64,000 bases of DNA from positions 1,240,001 to 1,304,000 of the forward strand of contig NZ_CP118632.1 of NCBI RefSeq assembly GCF_028993615.1, in the 5' to 3' direction. This stretch comes from Herbaspirillum sp. WKF16. GTDB lineage: Bacteria; Pseudomonadota; Gammaproteobacteria; Burkholderiales; Burkholderiaceae_D. The notes under the pieces were generated by a model, which saw only the letters and a program-made list of their open reading frames with translations, was not told where the DNA came from and did no database searches. The stretch's first letter is position 1, and each line of letters opens with the position of its first letter. Below are positions 34,728 through 46,338 of this stretch, piece by piece. Position numbers and translations under genes: made by a program.

Positions 34728-35423
34728 TCAGATGCGGGTGATGCGGTAGACGCAGCGCCGGCCTCCCGCCGGCAGGTGCTCCTCGCGTTCGACGCTGGCC
34801 TCGTCGCCCACCACCTCGCGGAAGAGCTGCAGCTCCGAGCGGCAGAAACCCTGGCAGCTGTGCGCGGCGGCGCAGATGGGGCAGTGGTCTTCCACCAGCA
34901 GCCAGTCCTTCCCATCCTTTTCCACACGCGCCATGTAGCCCTCGGCGCTGCGGATCTCGGCCAGTTTTTCCAGCTTCCTGGGCAGCGAGGCGATGGGGGC
35001 GCAGTGACGCTGGTAGTCGGCGCGCATCTCTTCCTCGCGCTGGGCGATCAGCTTGTCCATGCCTGTTTCGCCGAACAGGTGGCGGATCGAGCCGATCAGC
35101 TGCACCGTCAGCTGCGCGTGGGAATCGGGGAAGCGGGCGTGACCGGCGGCGGTGAGGTCCCAATCCTGGCGCGGCCGGCCGGCGCGCGCGACCGTGCCTG
35201 CCGCAGCATCGGCCTGGCGACCGGCGATCAGGCCCTCGGCCGCCAGCTTCTGCACCTGCTGGCGCGCCGCCTCGGCCGTCATGCCGAGCTCGCGCGCCAG
35301 CTCGGCGGTGGCGGTCGGGCCGCGCGTCTTGAGGCGGAAGAGGATGCGCTCGGGCGTGGAGGGGCCGGCCATGCCTGGCCCGGCAGGAGATTCATTTTCC
35401 AAGTGTTTACTTGTTATATTCAT
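34728..35423 (-). CDS. SufR-like HTH regulator with C-terminal cysteine cluster
   Basis: 231-aa DNA-binding protein of the COG2345/SufR type. Residues about 22-85 form a winged HTH (ERILFRLKTRGPTATAELARELGMTA). The C-terminal part has HCPICAAAHSCQGFC (Cys181, 184, 190, 194) and a late Cys224 in GGRRCVYRI. In SufR three Cys in this arrangement hold an [Fe-S] cluster, so iron-sulfur or metal sensing is plausible. It is divergent from a drug-type MFS gene across a 111-bp region, and upstream of the Rrf2 gene on the same strand; either could be its target. Confidence 0.83.
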   Translation of the reverse strand: MNITSKHLENESPAGPGMAGPSTPERILFRLKTRGPTATAELARELGMTAEAARQQVQKLAAEGLIAGRQADAAAGTVARAGRPRQDWDLTAAGHARFPDSHAQLTVQLIGSIRHLFGETGMDKLIAQREEEMRADYQRHCAPIASLPRKLEKLAEIRSAEGYMARVEKDGKDWLLVEDHCPICAAAHSCQGFCRSELQLFREVVGDEASVEREEHLPAGGRRCVYRITRI

Positions 35424-35534
35424 GAAGGCGCATTACCATTCCGGTTAAATAAGCAAACGACTGCTTGCATATTATCCCCGCTCCGGCCAAATGTCGAACG
35501 CGGGTTCCGGCCAACCTGAAGCGAAGGACAAGCA

Positions 35535-36971
35535 ATGAGCAAGCCCGGCTCCACCACGGACATTGCGCGGCATCAAGCCGCGCCGGCCGCCTCCTGGGGC
35601 GAACTGCTGAGCGGGCGCAACGGCCTGCGGGCGGTGGCGCTGACCGGCGGCATCGCGCTGCACGCGATCAACGTGCACATCGTCACCACCATCCTGCCGT
35701 CGGTGGTGCGCGACATCGGCGGCCTCGACTATTACGCGTGGAACGTGACCCTGTTCGTGGTGACTTCCATCATCGGCTCCACCTTGACCAACAAGCTGCT
35801 CGCCGCGCTCGGGGCGCGCCGCACCTACCTGCTGGCGCTGGCGGTGTTCGGCGCCGGCGCGCTGGTGTGCGCCGCGGCCGGCAGCATGGCCGCCATGCTG
35901 GCCGGCCGCGCGGTGCAGGGCGTGGGCGGCGGCCTGTTGGCGGGGCTGGGCTACGCGCTGATTCCCCTGGTGTTCGAGCAGCGCCTGTGGTCGCGCGCGA
36001 TTGCGCTGGAGTCGGGCATGTGGGGCATCTCCACCTTGCTGGGGCCGGCGGTGGGCGGCCTGTTCGCCGCCGGCGGGCATTGGCGGATGGCGTTCTGGGC
36101 GCTGGCGCCCTTGCTGCTGGTGCAGGCCGCGCTGGTGGCGGCGCAACTGGGGCCGCGTTCGGTCAGGGCGGTGCAGCCGGTCGACGCCGCCATGCCGCTG
36201 GGCCGCATCCTGCTGCTGGCCGGCTCGGTCCTGCTGATGGCGCTGGCGGCGCAAACCGATGCGGCCTGGCTGGCGGCGGCCTGCGTGGGCGGCGGTGTAT
36301 TGCTGGGCTGGCTGGTGATGCGCATCGACCTGCGCCATCGCGTCAGCCTGCTGCCGCGCAGCGGCTATGCGCCGGGCTCGGCGATGGGCAAGGTGTTTGC
36401 TTGCGTGGCGCTGCTGGTGATCGGCAGCTGCACCGAGATCTTCGTGCCGTACTTCCTGCAGATCCTGCACGGCTACCAGCCGCTGGGCGCGGGTTACATG
36501 ACCGCCGCCATGGCCGGCGGCTGGAGTGCAGGATCGCTGCTCAGTTCGGGCCGCGCCGGTTCGGGCGCCGAGCGCGTCGTGCGCCTCGGTCCGCTTCTGA
36601 TGACGTCGGGCCTGGCGGCGCTTGCGCTGCTGTTGCCCGGCACATGGCTGGGGACCGGCGCGGCGGCCGACGCCGCCATCGCGATTGCGCTGGCAGCCGC
36701 GGGCCTGGGTATCGGACTGGCCTGGCCGCACCTGATCGAGCGCGCCATGCGCGCGGCCAATCCGGGCGAGGAGAACCTGACCTCGGCCGCGGTCACCACC
36801 GTGCAGTTGTACGCGATGGCGGTCGGCGCGGCGCTGGCCGGACTGACCGCCAATGCAGCCGGGCTGGGCGCGCCGGGCGGCGTCGCCGGGGCGCAGCAGG
36901 CGGCCGCGGTGCTGTTTGCGGCGTTTGCGCTGGCGCCGGCCTTGGCAGCGGGCCTGGCGCGGTCGCGTTGA
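35535..36971 (+). CDS. MFS transporter, drug-export (DHA2-like) type
   Basis: 478-aa transporter with about 12-14 membrane helices. Typical parts are LHAINVHIVTTILPSVVRDIGG in TM1, the LGARRTYLLALAVFGAGA motif-A region and GRAVQGVGGGLLAGLGYALI (motif C-like) near residues 122-142. The late segment IGLAWPHLIERAMRAANPGEEN is common in EmrB-like betaproteobacterial exporters. It is divergent from the SufR-like regulator, a normal arrangement for a regulated efflux gene. Substrate unknown. Confidence 0.85.
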   Translation: MSKPGSTTDIARHQAAPAASWGELLSGRNGLRAVALTGGIALHAINVHIVTTILPSVVRDIGGLDYYAWNVTLFVVTSIIGSTLTNKLLAALGARRTYLLALAVFGAGALVCAAAGSMAAMLAGRAVQGVGGGLLAGLGYALIPLVFEQRLWSRAIALESGMWGISTLLGPAVGGLFAAGGHWRMAFWALAPLLLVQAALVAAQLGPRSVRAVQPVDAAMPLGRILLLAGSVLLMALAAQTDAAWLAAACVGGGVLLGWLVMRIDLRHRVSLLPRSGYAPGSAMGKVFACVALLVIGSCTEIFVPYFLQILHGYQPLGAGYMTAAMAGGWSAGSLLSSGRAGSGAERVVRLGPLLMTSGLAALALLLPGTWLGTGAAADAAIAIALAAAGLGIGLAWPHLIERAMRAANPGEENLTSAAVTTVQLYAMAVGAALAGLTANAAGLGAPGGVAGAQQAAAVLFAAFALAPALAAGLARSR

Positions 36972-37002
36972 GGGCGATAGGCGCAATACAGGGAGGATGG
37001 GG

Positions 37003-37173
37003 ATGCATGCTGAACTGGACGAGATCCAATACCACCTGCTGGTGGCCGAGTTCGATCAGCTGTGGGCGCGTCCGCCGGCGCGGGACGAAGGACGGCGCCG
37101 CGAGCGCATGGATCAGATGATGCGCTTGATCGAGGCGTTCGAGGCCACGCGGCGGATGGCTTCCTCGGCCTGA
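37003..37173 (+). CDS. Small hypothetical protein (56 aa)
   Basis: 56-aa product starting MHAELDEIQYHLLVAEFDQLW, with GGGAGG six bases before the ATG. It is charged, helical and lacks membrane segments. It begins 32 nt after the MFS gene and its last 61 bases overlap the 3' end of the convergent IMPACT-family gene. The good ribosome site and non-random composition support it, but the overlap leaves some doubt. No family recognised. Confidence 0.55.
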   Translation: MHAELDEIQYHLLVAEFDQLWARPPARDEGRRRERMDQMMRLIEAFEATRRMASSA

Positions 37174-37703
37174 TCGAGCTGCGCTTGCGGCAAGCGCAGC
37201 CGCAGGTGCGCCAGCGCGTCGTGGCGGCTCTCGAGCAGCTCGTACTTGTGCTGGGCCAGCCAGTGGCGCAGTTGCGGTTCGGCCGCGTAGACGATGCCGA
37301 TCTCGATCTCCGCCTGGGCCACGCGTTCGGTGCGCTCGGCGTTCTTCAGCGCGCTGGCCACGGCATCGGTGTAGGCGCGCACCAGGCCGCCCGCGCCCAG
37401 CTTGATGCCGCCGTAGTAGCGCACCACCATCGCCAGCACGCCGTCGAGTTCATGGTGGCGCAGCACCTCCAGCATGGGGCGCCCGGCTGTGCCGGAGGGT
37501 TCGCCGTCGTCCGACATGCCGGACTGGCCGCCCGCCATCAGCGCCCAGCACACGTGGGTGGCGCCGCGATGGGCCGCGCGCATGCGCTCCACTTCCTGCA
37601 GCGCCGCCTCGCGCCCTTCCACCGGCATCACGATGCCGATGAAGCGGCTCTTGCGGATCTCGAGTTCGATCTCGGCGCGCGCGGCGAGGGTGAAGGTGGG
37701 CAC
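37113..37703 (-). CDS. yigZ: IMPACT/YigZ-family protein
   Basis: 196-aa protein of the UPF0029/IMPACT family, named for its resemblance to a eukaryotic translation-control factor; the bacterial role is unclear. The start part EIELEIRKSRFIGIVMPV, then HRGATHVCWAL, MSDDGEPSGTAGRPMLEVL and VVRYYGGIKLGAGGLVRAY are the diagnostic blocks. GTG is taken as start because the product then begins at the conserved domain and lies 19 nt beyond the upstream gene's stop codon; the open frame further back only shadows the ParB-like gene. Probably co-transcribed with that gene. Confidence 0.85.
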   Translation of the reverse strand: MPTFTLAARAEIELEIRKSRFIGIVMPVEGREAALQEVERMRAAHRGATHVCWALMAGGQSGMSDDGEPSGTAGRPMLEVLRHHELDGVLAMVVRYYGGIKLGAGGLVRAYTDAVASALKNAERTERVAQAEIEIGIVYAAEPQLRHWLAQHKYELLESRHDALAHLRLRLPQAQLDQAEEAIRRVASNASIKRII

Positions 37704-37722
37704 GGTGCGGCGCTCTTCGGCT

Positions 37723-38622
37723 TCAGGCCTCGGAGCCCTTGAGCAGGGCCAGTTCCGCGCGCAGTCCCTGGTTTTCCTGGGTGAGCTGCGCGACGCGGCC
37801 TTGCAGCGCGGCGATCTCGCGGCGCAGGGTCGCCGAGAGTTCGTTCTCCTGGCCTTCGACCAGCGGGATGGCCTCGCCGGCCGTCTCGCCGTCATCCGCC
37901 TTGGGCGCGCGCGGGGTGCGGGTGGCGGCCTTCTGTTCGCGCACCTTCTTGGCGGCCTCGCGCAATTCCTTCTTGCCGCCGGCTACCGCGCTGACCTGGT
38001 CCTGGCTGGGCAGCGAGGCGACCGCGGCGGCGGCATTGATCGAGATGGTGCCGGCGCGCACCGCTTCCACCAGCTCCGGCGCCGCGCTCTTGCGGATGCG
38101 GTCGATCTGGCCGATGGTGGCGCTGCTGATGCCGGCGGCGCGCGCGATGTCCTGGCGCGTCTTGATCGGGCCGGTGGTGTCGTCGGCGTGCCAGGGCGGG
38201 TCGCCCGCGTCGGCGGGGGCGGCGTCCGGCGCGGCTTCGCCCGCTGCATCGGCGGCCGGGGCGTCGTCCGCCCTGGCCGGCTTGGGCACGGCCTTGGTGC
38301 GGGCAGCCATGATGTCGCGCTTGCGCAGCGCCAGCATGCCGCGCTGGAAATCGGAGACGCTGCGGCGGCCGAGCTGGTTGTCGATCATCCACAGCAGCAC
38401 GTCGTCGAGCGACTTGAAACTGTCGTTCTGCACGGTCTGGAAGGGCAGGTCGTACTTGCTGCAGATCTCGTAGCGATTGTGGCCGTCCACCAGCACCTCG
38501 CCCCACAGCACCAGCGCGTCGCGGCAGCCTTCAGCCAGCAGGCTGCGCTCCAGCGAGGCGTATTCGTTGGGCGTGAGGGGATCGATGTACTTTTGCAGTT
38601 CTTCGTTGATGACGATATTCAT
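37723..38622 (-). CDS. ParB-like nuclease-domain protein
   Basis: 299-aa protein with an N-terminal ParB/Srx-type domain (about residues 10-85; GEVLVDGHNRYEICSKY), a central low-complexity Ala/Asp/Pro linker (about 115-150), a KorB/HTH-like part (RQDIARAAGISSATIGQIDRI) and a C-terminal coiled coil (RREIAALQGRVAQLTQENQGL). In Burkholderiales such genes are often labelled plasmid replication/partition related, yet here there is no parA and all neighbours are chromosomal. A nucleoid-binding or regulatory role is a guess. The start MNIVINEE has no strong ribosome site. Confidence 0.75.
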   Translation of the reverse strand: MNIVINEELQKYIDPLTPNEYASLERSLLAEGCRDALVLWGEVLVDGHNRYEICSKYDLPFQTVQNDSFKSLDDVLLWMIDNQLGRRSVSDFQRGMLALRKRDIMAARTKAVPKPARADDAPAADAAGEAAPDAAPADAGDPPWHADDTTGPIKTRQDIARAAGISSATIGQIDRIRKSAAPELVEAVRAGTISINAAAAVASLPSQDQVSAVAGGKKELREAAKKVREQKAATRTPRAPKADDGETAGEAIPLVEGQENELSATLRREIAALQGRVAQLTQENQGLRAELALLKGSEA

Positions 38623-38765
38623 GGGGAATTGGGGGGCATCGTTGTCGCTTGGGCCGGGCGCGCATTCTACACCAGTGGGCGGAGCTCCCCGGCCGGCGCC
38701 GGGCTTGCAGTAGAATGTCACGCCATCCCGCGCCCATGTTTTCACCCGACCATTATTTCCAGCCC

Positions 38766-39710
38766 ATGCGCTTTTCGTTTCGCCGCACGGCTTTTGCCGT
38801 TTTCGCCTCCACCTTCCTGCTGACCGCTTGCGGCACCACCGCCTGGCTGCCGGGCCCTGCCGACGGCAAGCCTGCCGAAACGGTCGCCACCGCGCCGACG
38901 CCGGTCGCGCCCAGCCCGAAGAAAGTCCGCATCGGGCTGGCCCTGGGCGGCGGCGCGGCGCGCGGCTTCGCGCATATCGGCGTGATCAAGGCGCTGGAGT
39001 CGCAGGGCATCGACGCCGATATCGTGGCCGGCACCAGCGCCGGCAGCCTGGTGGGCGCGATGTACGCCGCCGGCAACGACGGCTTCGCGCTGCAGAAGCT
39101 GGCGCTGGCGATGGATGAGGCCACCATCTCGGACTGGTCGGTGCCGTTCTTCGCCAAGGTGGCGGGCGTGCTCAAGGGCGAGGGCGTGCAGAACTACGTG
39201 AACCGGACCCTGAACAACCTGCCCATCGAGAAATTCAAGATTCCGTTCGGCGCCGTGGCGACCGACCTCAAGACCGGCCAGCCCATCCTGTTCCAGCGCG
39301 GCAATCCGGGCATCGCGGTGCGCGCCTCGTCGGCGGTGCCGGGCGTGTTCCAGTCGGTGAAGATCGGCGAGCACTATTACGTGGACGGCGGCCTGGTGGC
39401 GCCGGTGCCGGTGCGCTTCGCGCGGCAGATGGGGGCGGACTTCGTGATTGCGGTCAACATCTCGGCGCAGCCGGAGGCGCAGGCCTCATCCAGTTCGGTG
39501 GACGTGCTGCTGCAAACCTTCGCCATCATGGGCCAGACCATCAACCAGTACGAACTCAAGAACGCCGACATCGTGCTGCAGCCGGTGCTGGGCGCGATGA
39601 AGGGTAGTGACTTCGCCAGCCGCAACGTGGCGATCCTGGCCGGCGAGCAGGCGGCAATGCTGGCCATGCCGGAGATCAAGCGCAAGCTGAAGGCGATGGC
39701 GGGAAATTGA
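38766..39710 (+). CDS. Patatin-like phospholipase lipoprotein (RssA/NTE family)
   Basis: Predicted lipid acyl hydrolase anchored in the envelope. The 314-aa protein has a lipoprotein signal with lipobox LTAC (Cys22) and a patatin domain from about residue 53: oxyanion GGGAARG (61-67), nucleophile GTSAGS (Ser91) and the dyad Asp in YVDGG (Asp207). An in-frame ATG ten codons upstream is possible, but the signal peptide is cleaner from MRFSFRR. It is divergent from the ParB-like gene. A terminator follows after 100 nt. Confidence 0.88.
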   Translation: MRFSFRRTAFAVFASTFLLTACGTTAWLPGPADGKPAETVATAPTPVAPSPKKVRIGLALGGGAARGFAHIGVIKALESQGIDADIVAGTSAGSLVGAMYAAGNDGFALQKLALAMDEATISDWSVPFFAKVAGVLKGEGVQNYVNRTLNNLPIEKFKIPFGAVATDLKTGQPILFQRGNPGIAVRASSAVPGVFQSVKIGEHYYVDGGLVAPVPVRFARQMGADFVIAVNISAQPEAQASSSSVDVLLQTFAIMGQTINQYELKNADIVLQPVLGAMKGSDFASRNVAILAGEQAAMLAMPEIKRKLKAMAGN

Positions 39711-39809
39711 TGGGCGCAGGGAGCGCCTTCGAGACGCCGCGTTGCGGCTGCTCAGTCCGAGCGGAAGGCTCTCCATCGGAGATCCGTTTGGATCAACGGA
39801 CGAAATGAA

Positions 39810-39834
39810 AAAAGCCGCCTGATGGCGGCTTTTT
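39810..39834. terminator. Bidirectional terminator between the patatin and NlpC/P60 genes
   Basis: Stem AAAAGCCGCC/GGCGGCTTTT with loop TGAT; A-run before and T-run after. The two genes converge here. Confidence 0.88.
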
Positions 39835-39849
39835 CAATCGGGCGCAAGC

Positions 39850-40452
39850 TTACTTGCCTTCTTCCTCATCGGCGGCGATGCGGCGCGCGCCGTTGAAACG
39901 CTTCTTCCAGTAGGATTCATCCATGCTCTCGATGCGGACCTGGCCGCCGGAGGAGGGCGAGTGGATGAACTTGCCGTCGCCCAGGTAAATGCCGACGTGG
40001 GAGAAACCGCGGCGCAGGGTGTTGTAGAACACCAGGTCGCCCGGTTGCAGGTTGTCCTTGCCGATCTTTTCGCCCACGCGGGAGATCTCCAGCGAGGTGC
40101 GGGGCAGCTCGGTGCCCCACGCTTCCTTGAAGACGTAGCGCACCAGGCCGCTGCAATCCAGGCCGGTATCGGGAGTGTTGCCGCCGTAGCGATAGTTGAT
40201 GCCCAGCATGGCCAGGGCCTGGGTTGCCAGTTCGGACGCGCGGTTGGTGATGTCTTGCAGGCGCGCGATGGCCAGGTTGGTCTTGCTGATGAGCAGCTGG
40301 GCTTGCGGGGATGTTGCCTGGGGGGCGGGGAGATCCTGCGCCGCCAGGGAGAGGTCGGCGGAGAAGGCCTGCGCGCTGATCAGGAGTCCGGCCGCGAGCG
40401 CACACGCACGAGCGGTGTGTCGTCGGAGTCGGTCAGATCGGCGCTGGGTCAT
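39850..40452 (-). CDS. C40 (NlpC/P60) peptidoglycan endopeptidase
   Basis: 200-aa secreted cell-wall hydrolase. A signal peptide ends near AQAFSA (residue about 32). The NlpC/P60 catalytic domain has the Cys in GLDCSGLVRYVF (Cys100) and His in GFSHVGIYLGDG (His152), with a third polar residue at His164 (KFIHSPSSGG). This family cuts the D-Glu-mesoDAP bond of stem peptides. The ATG at 40452 has AGAGG seven bases upstream; a TTG one codon earlier is less likely. The next gene is 298 bp away and divergent; that gap holds no other gene I can see. Confidence 0.9.
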   Translation of the reverse strand: MTQRRSDRLRRHTARACALAAGLLISAQAFSADLSLAAQDLPAPQATSPQAQLLISKTNLAIARLQDITNRASELATQALAMLGINYRYGGNTPDTGLDCSGLVRYVFKEAWGTELPRTSLEISRVGEKIGKDNLQPGDLVFYNTLRRGFSHVGIYLGDGKFIHSPSSGGQVRIESMDESYWKKRFNGARRIAADEEEGK

Positions 40453-40750
40453 CAAGATCCTCTCGCAAAGTAGGATTGCGGGACTGTAAGCGAATTCTTA
40501 CTTGCTGTCAAAAGCTAATTCCGGGGTAATTTGTAACAATTACGGGTTTCCCGGGGCAAAATCGGCCCTTTTGATGGCATCTCCCAGTAAGTGTTTTTCC
40601 TACAGGGGGCGGAAATTTTTTTCGGCTAAATAATTTACGGAAGGGCGGCGGCGCGGGTCGCTTTAAAAACTCTCACCGACGAGCTGGGTGCCAAATTGGC
40701 TTTCTCGCCGTACAATCAGCGTTCAATTTTTTGTGCACACCGGAGCAAGC

Positions 40751-41158
40751 ATGCAAACCAAACCATTCCTGACGCTCGACGACGTGAAGAAGATCGCCGC
40801 CGGCGCTGAAGCCGAGGCCAAGGCCAACAAGTGGAACGTGGTGATCGCCATCGTCGACGACGGCGGCCACCTGCTGTGGCTGCAGCGCCTGGACGGCGCC
40901 GCCCCGATCTCCTCGCAGATCGCCCCGGGCAAGGCGCGCACCGCCGCCCTCGGTCGTCGCGAAAGCAAGATCTACGAAGACCTGATCAACAACGGCCGCT
41001 TCTCGTTCCTGAGCGCGCCCGGCCTGGAAGGCATGCTGGAAGGCGGCGTGCCCATCGTGGTCGACGGTCACGTGGTCGGCGCCATCGGCGTTTCGGGCGT
41101 GAAGTCCTCGGAAGACGTGCAGATCGGCAAGGCCGGCATCGCCGCCCTGGGCCTGTAA
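40751..41158 (+). CDS. GlcG/HbpS-family heme-binding protein
   Basis: 135-aa protein of the GlcG/HbpS (DUF336) family. Diagnostic stretches are NKWNVVIAIVDDGGHLLWLQRLDGA, the SQIAPGKARTAA helix, the GGVPIVVDGHVVGAIGVSG strand pair and the C-terminal SEDVQIGKAGIAAL. Some relatives bind heme or sit in glycolate/diol operons, others have no known function. There is no signal peptide. The ATG has CGGAGC upstream. It stands alone before the carAB promoter. Confidence 0.85.
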   Translation: MQTKPFLTLDDVKKIAAGAEAEAKANKWNVVIAIVDDGGHLLWLQRLDGAAPISSQIAPGKARTAALGRRESKIYEDLINNGRFSFLSAPGLEGMLEGGVPIVVDGHVVGAIGVSGVKSSEDVQIGKAGIAALGL

Positions 41159-41254
41159 TCTTCCCGCTTCGCCGGCAGGCCGCGCCTGGCCGGCGAATCC
41201 CGCTTATTGCGCTCATCGGAGCGCATCTTGCGGCAACTTTCGGCGATCCTGGAT

Positions 41255-41283
41255 TTGCCGGAGGGAGCCTCTTGCGCTATAAT
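41255..41283 (+). promoter_or_regulatory. Sigma-70 promoter of carAB
   Basis: -35 TTGCCG (41255-41260) and consensus -10 TATAAT (41278-41283) with an ideal 17-bp spacer. The predicted start near 41290 gives a leader of about 170 nt before carA; the leader has a GC-rich dyad (GCCGGCCGGTTCGGCGCGCC area) but no clear terminator or riboswitch. Confidence 0.8.
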
Positions 41284-41459
41284 TACGCGGTTTAGCCAAT
41301 TTAATTCCGCCGTAGCGCATACCCACTCTCCACCTCGTTCCTTACAGGCCAGAAGCCAGCTCCCGTACCGAATGAGTCGGGGTGTTTGCGCCGGCCGGTT
41401 CGGCGCGCCAAGGATCTTCCGGTCATCCAGCCGCGGCGGTAACATCTCAGGAGTTACCC

Positions 41460-42615
41460 TTGCTGCCTCTTCTTTCCGGTCCCGCGATCCCGGCCGTCCT
41501 CGCGCTAGCAGACGGGTCTGTCTTCCAAGGATTTTCCATCGGCGCCGCAGGCAATACCACTGGCGAAGTGGTGTTCAACACGGCCATGACCGGTTACCAG
41601 GAAATCCTGACCGATCCCAGCTACAGCCGCCAGATCGTCACCCTCACTTATCCGCACATCGGCAACACGGGCGTGAACCGTGAAGACGTCGAAGCTTCGC
41701 AGATCCACGCCGCCGGCCTGATCATCAAGGACCTGCCGCGCCTGCTGTCGAACTTCCGCAGCCAGCAATCGCTCTCGGATTACCTGAAAGAAAGCAACAT
41801 CGTCTCCATCGCCGGCATCGATACCCGCAAGCTGACCCGCATCCTGCGCGAGAAGGGCGCCCAGAACGGCGCCATCGTGGCAGGCGAGGCCGACAGCGCG
41901 GCCGCCGCCGCCAAGGCGCTGGAGCTGGCGCGCGCCTTCCCCGGCCTGGCGGGCATGGACCTGGCCAAGGTCGTGTCGACCAAGAAGTCCTATAACTGGA
42001 CCGAAACCGAATGGCGCCTGGGCCGCGGCTACGGCCAGCAGATCACTCCCAAGTTCCACGTGGTGGCGTTCGACTACGGCGTCAAGTTCAACATCCTGCG
42101 CATGCTGGCCGAGCGCGGCTGCAAGGTCACCGTGCTGCCGGCGCAAGCCACCGCCGCCGAGGCGCTGGCCCTGAATCCGGACGGCATCTTCCTGTCCAAC
42201 GGTCCCGGCGACCCGGAACCCTGCGACTACGCGATCGCGGCGTCCAGGGAACTGATCGAGCGCGGCATCCCGACCTTCGGCATCTGCCTGGGTCACCAGA
42301 TCATGGCGCTGGCGTCCGGCGCCAAGACGCTGAAGATGAAGTTCGGCCACCACGGCGCCAACCACCCGGTGCAGGACCTGGACAGCAAGCAGGTGATGAT
42401 CACCTCGCAGAACCACGGCTTCGCCGTGGACCAGGCGACCCTGCCGGCCAACTGCCGCGTCACCCACGTCTCGCTGTTCGACGGCTCGCTGCAAGGTTTC
42501 GAGCGCACCGACAAGCCTGCTTTCTGCTTCCAGGGTCACCCCGAAGCATCCCCTGGACCGCATGACATCGCCCCCCTGTTCGACAAGTTCGTGGCGATGA
42601 TGGAGAAGAAACAAA

Positions 42616-42623
<8 letters not shown>
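41460..42623 (+). CDS. carA: Carbamoyl-phosphate synthase small subunit
   Basis: Glutamine amidotransferase subunit that supplies ammonia to CarB for arginine and pyrimidine synthesis. The 387-aa protein has the CarA N-terminal domain ([26 protein letters not shown]) and a class I glutaminase with nucleophile Cys276 ([10 protein letters not shown]), His360 and Glu362 (FQGHPEAS). The start is TTG, set by AGGAG six bases upstream and by agreement with the usual length (382 aa in E. coli); the longer frame begins with unrelated residues. Its end overlaps carB by 8 nt. Confidence 0.97.
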
Positions 42624-45849
<3,226 letters not shown>

Positions 45850-45904
45850 ACCCACAACACGTTGGATTGCCGGCTGGAATTGAATGATTGACGCTGGCAA
45901 GCGC

Positions 45905-45940
45905 AGAGGGCATCTGAGCAATCGATGCCCTCTCTGACTT
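45905..45940 (+). terminator. Possible terminator after carB
   Basis: 10-bp stem AGAGGGCATC/GATGCCCTCT with loop TGAGCAATC, followed by CTGACTTTTAG. The T-tract is weak, so this is tentative. Confidence 0.5.
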
Positions 45941-45943
45941 TTA

Positions 45944-46015
45944 GAGTCGCTAACAAAAGACCGGCGGGCCTGGCCACAGGCCCACATGCCTCCGGCGGTT
46001 TTTTGTTAGCGACTC
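45944..46015. repeat. Inverted-repeat element A (72 bp)
   Basis: Outer arms GAGTCGCTAACAAAA and TTTTGTTAGCGACTC are perfectly complementary across a 42-base GC-rich middle. The arm core CGCTAACAAAA is shared with element B. The short open frame through it is low-complexity and is not called as a gene. Confidence 0.8.
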
Positions 46016-46018
46016 GCG

Positions 46019-46070
46019 GGACGGCTCCCTGCGGCCACAACATGTTCAATGTTGCAGGGCAGATCCGTCC
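46019..46070. repeat. Compound hairpin between elements A and B
   Basis: Nested dyad: GGACGG/CCGTCC outside, CCCTGC/GCAGGG, then CAACAT-GTTCA-ATGTTG at the tip. It fills the gap between the two inverted-repeat elements. Confidence 0.6.
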
Positions 46071-46074
46071 GGGG

Positions 46075-46142
46075 GCCGCTAACAAAATCCCGCCGCCGCG
46101 CTGGCTTCGCGCCGGGCCGGACGACGGTATTTTGTTAGCGGC
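46075..46142. repeat. Inverted-repeat element B (68 bp)
   Basis: Outer arms GCCGCTAACAAAAT and ATTTTGTTAGCGGC are perfectly complementary across a 40-base GC-rich middle unrelated to that of element A. From here to greA (46339) I see only the greA leader. Confidence 0.8.
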
Positions 46143-46338
46143 TCTGAGTCGGGCGCGCGCGTAGTTGAAGAGCTGACGGAACTTCTGCAGCAGCGTTCCG
46201 TTCATCAGTGAAGATTGTTCCCGCAAAGATGACGCCCGGTTGCCCCATGCGCGACGGAGTCCTCCTTTTGCGTTTGCAATCCCGCCGGTGGACCTTGCCT
46301 GCGTTTTCCGGACTTCCCTAACCTTGAGCAAGAGACCT

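Noticed and set aside
41290..41459. Riboswitch or attenuator in the carAB leader
   Set aside because: No recognisable aptamer core and no terminator hairpin with T-run before carA.
45925..46164. 79-codon frame between carB and greA
   Set aside because: It runs through the two inverted-repeat elements, has no ribosome site and reads as repeat translation.
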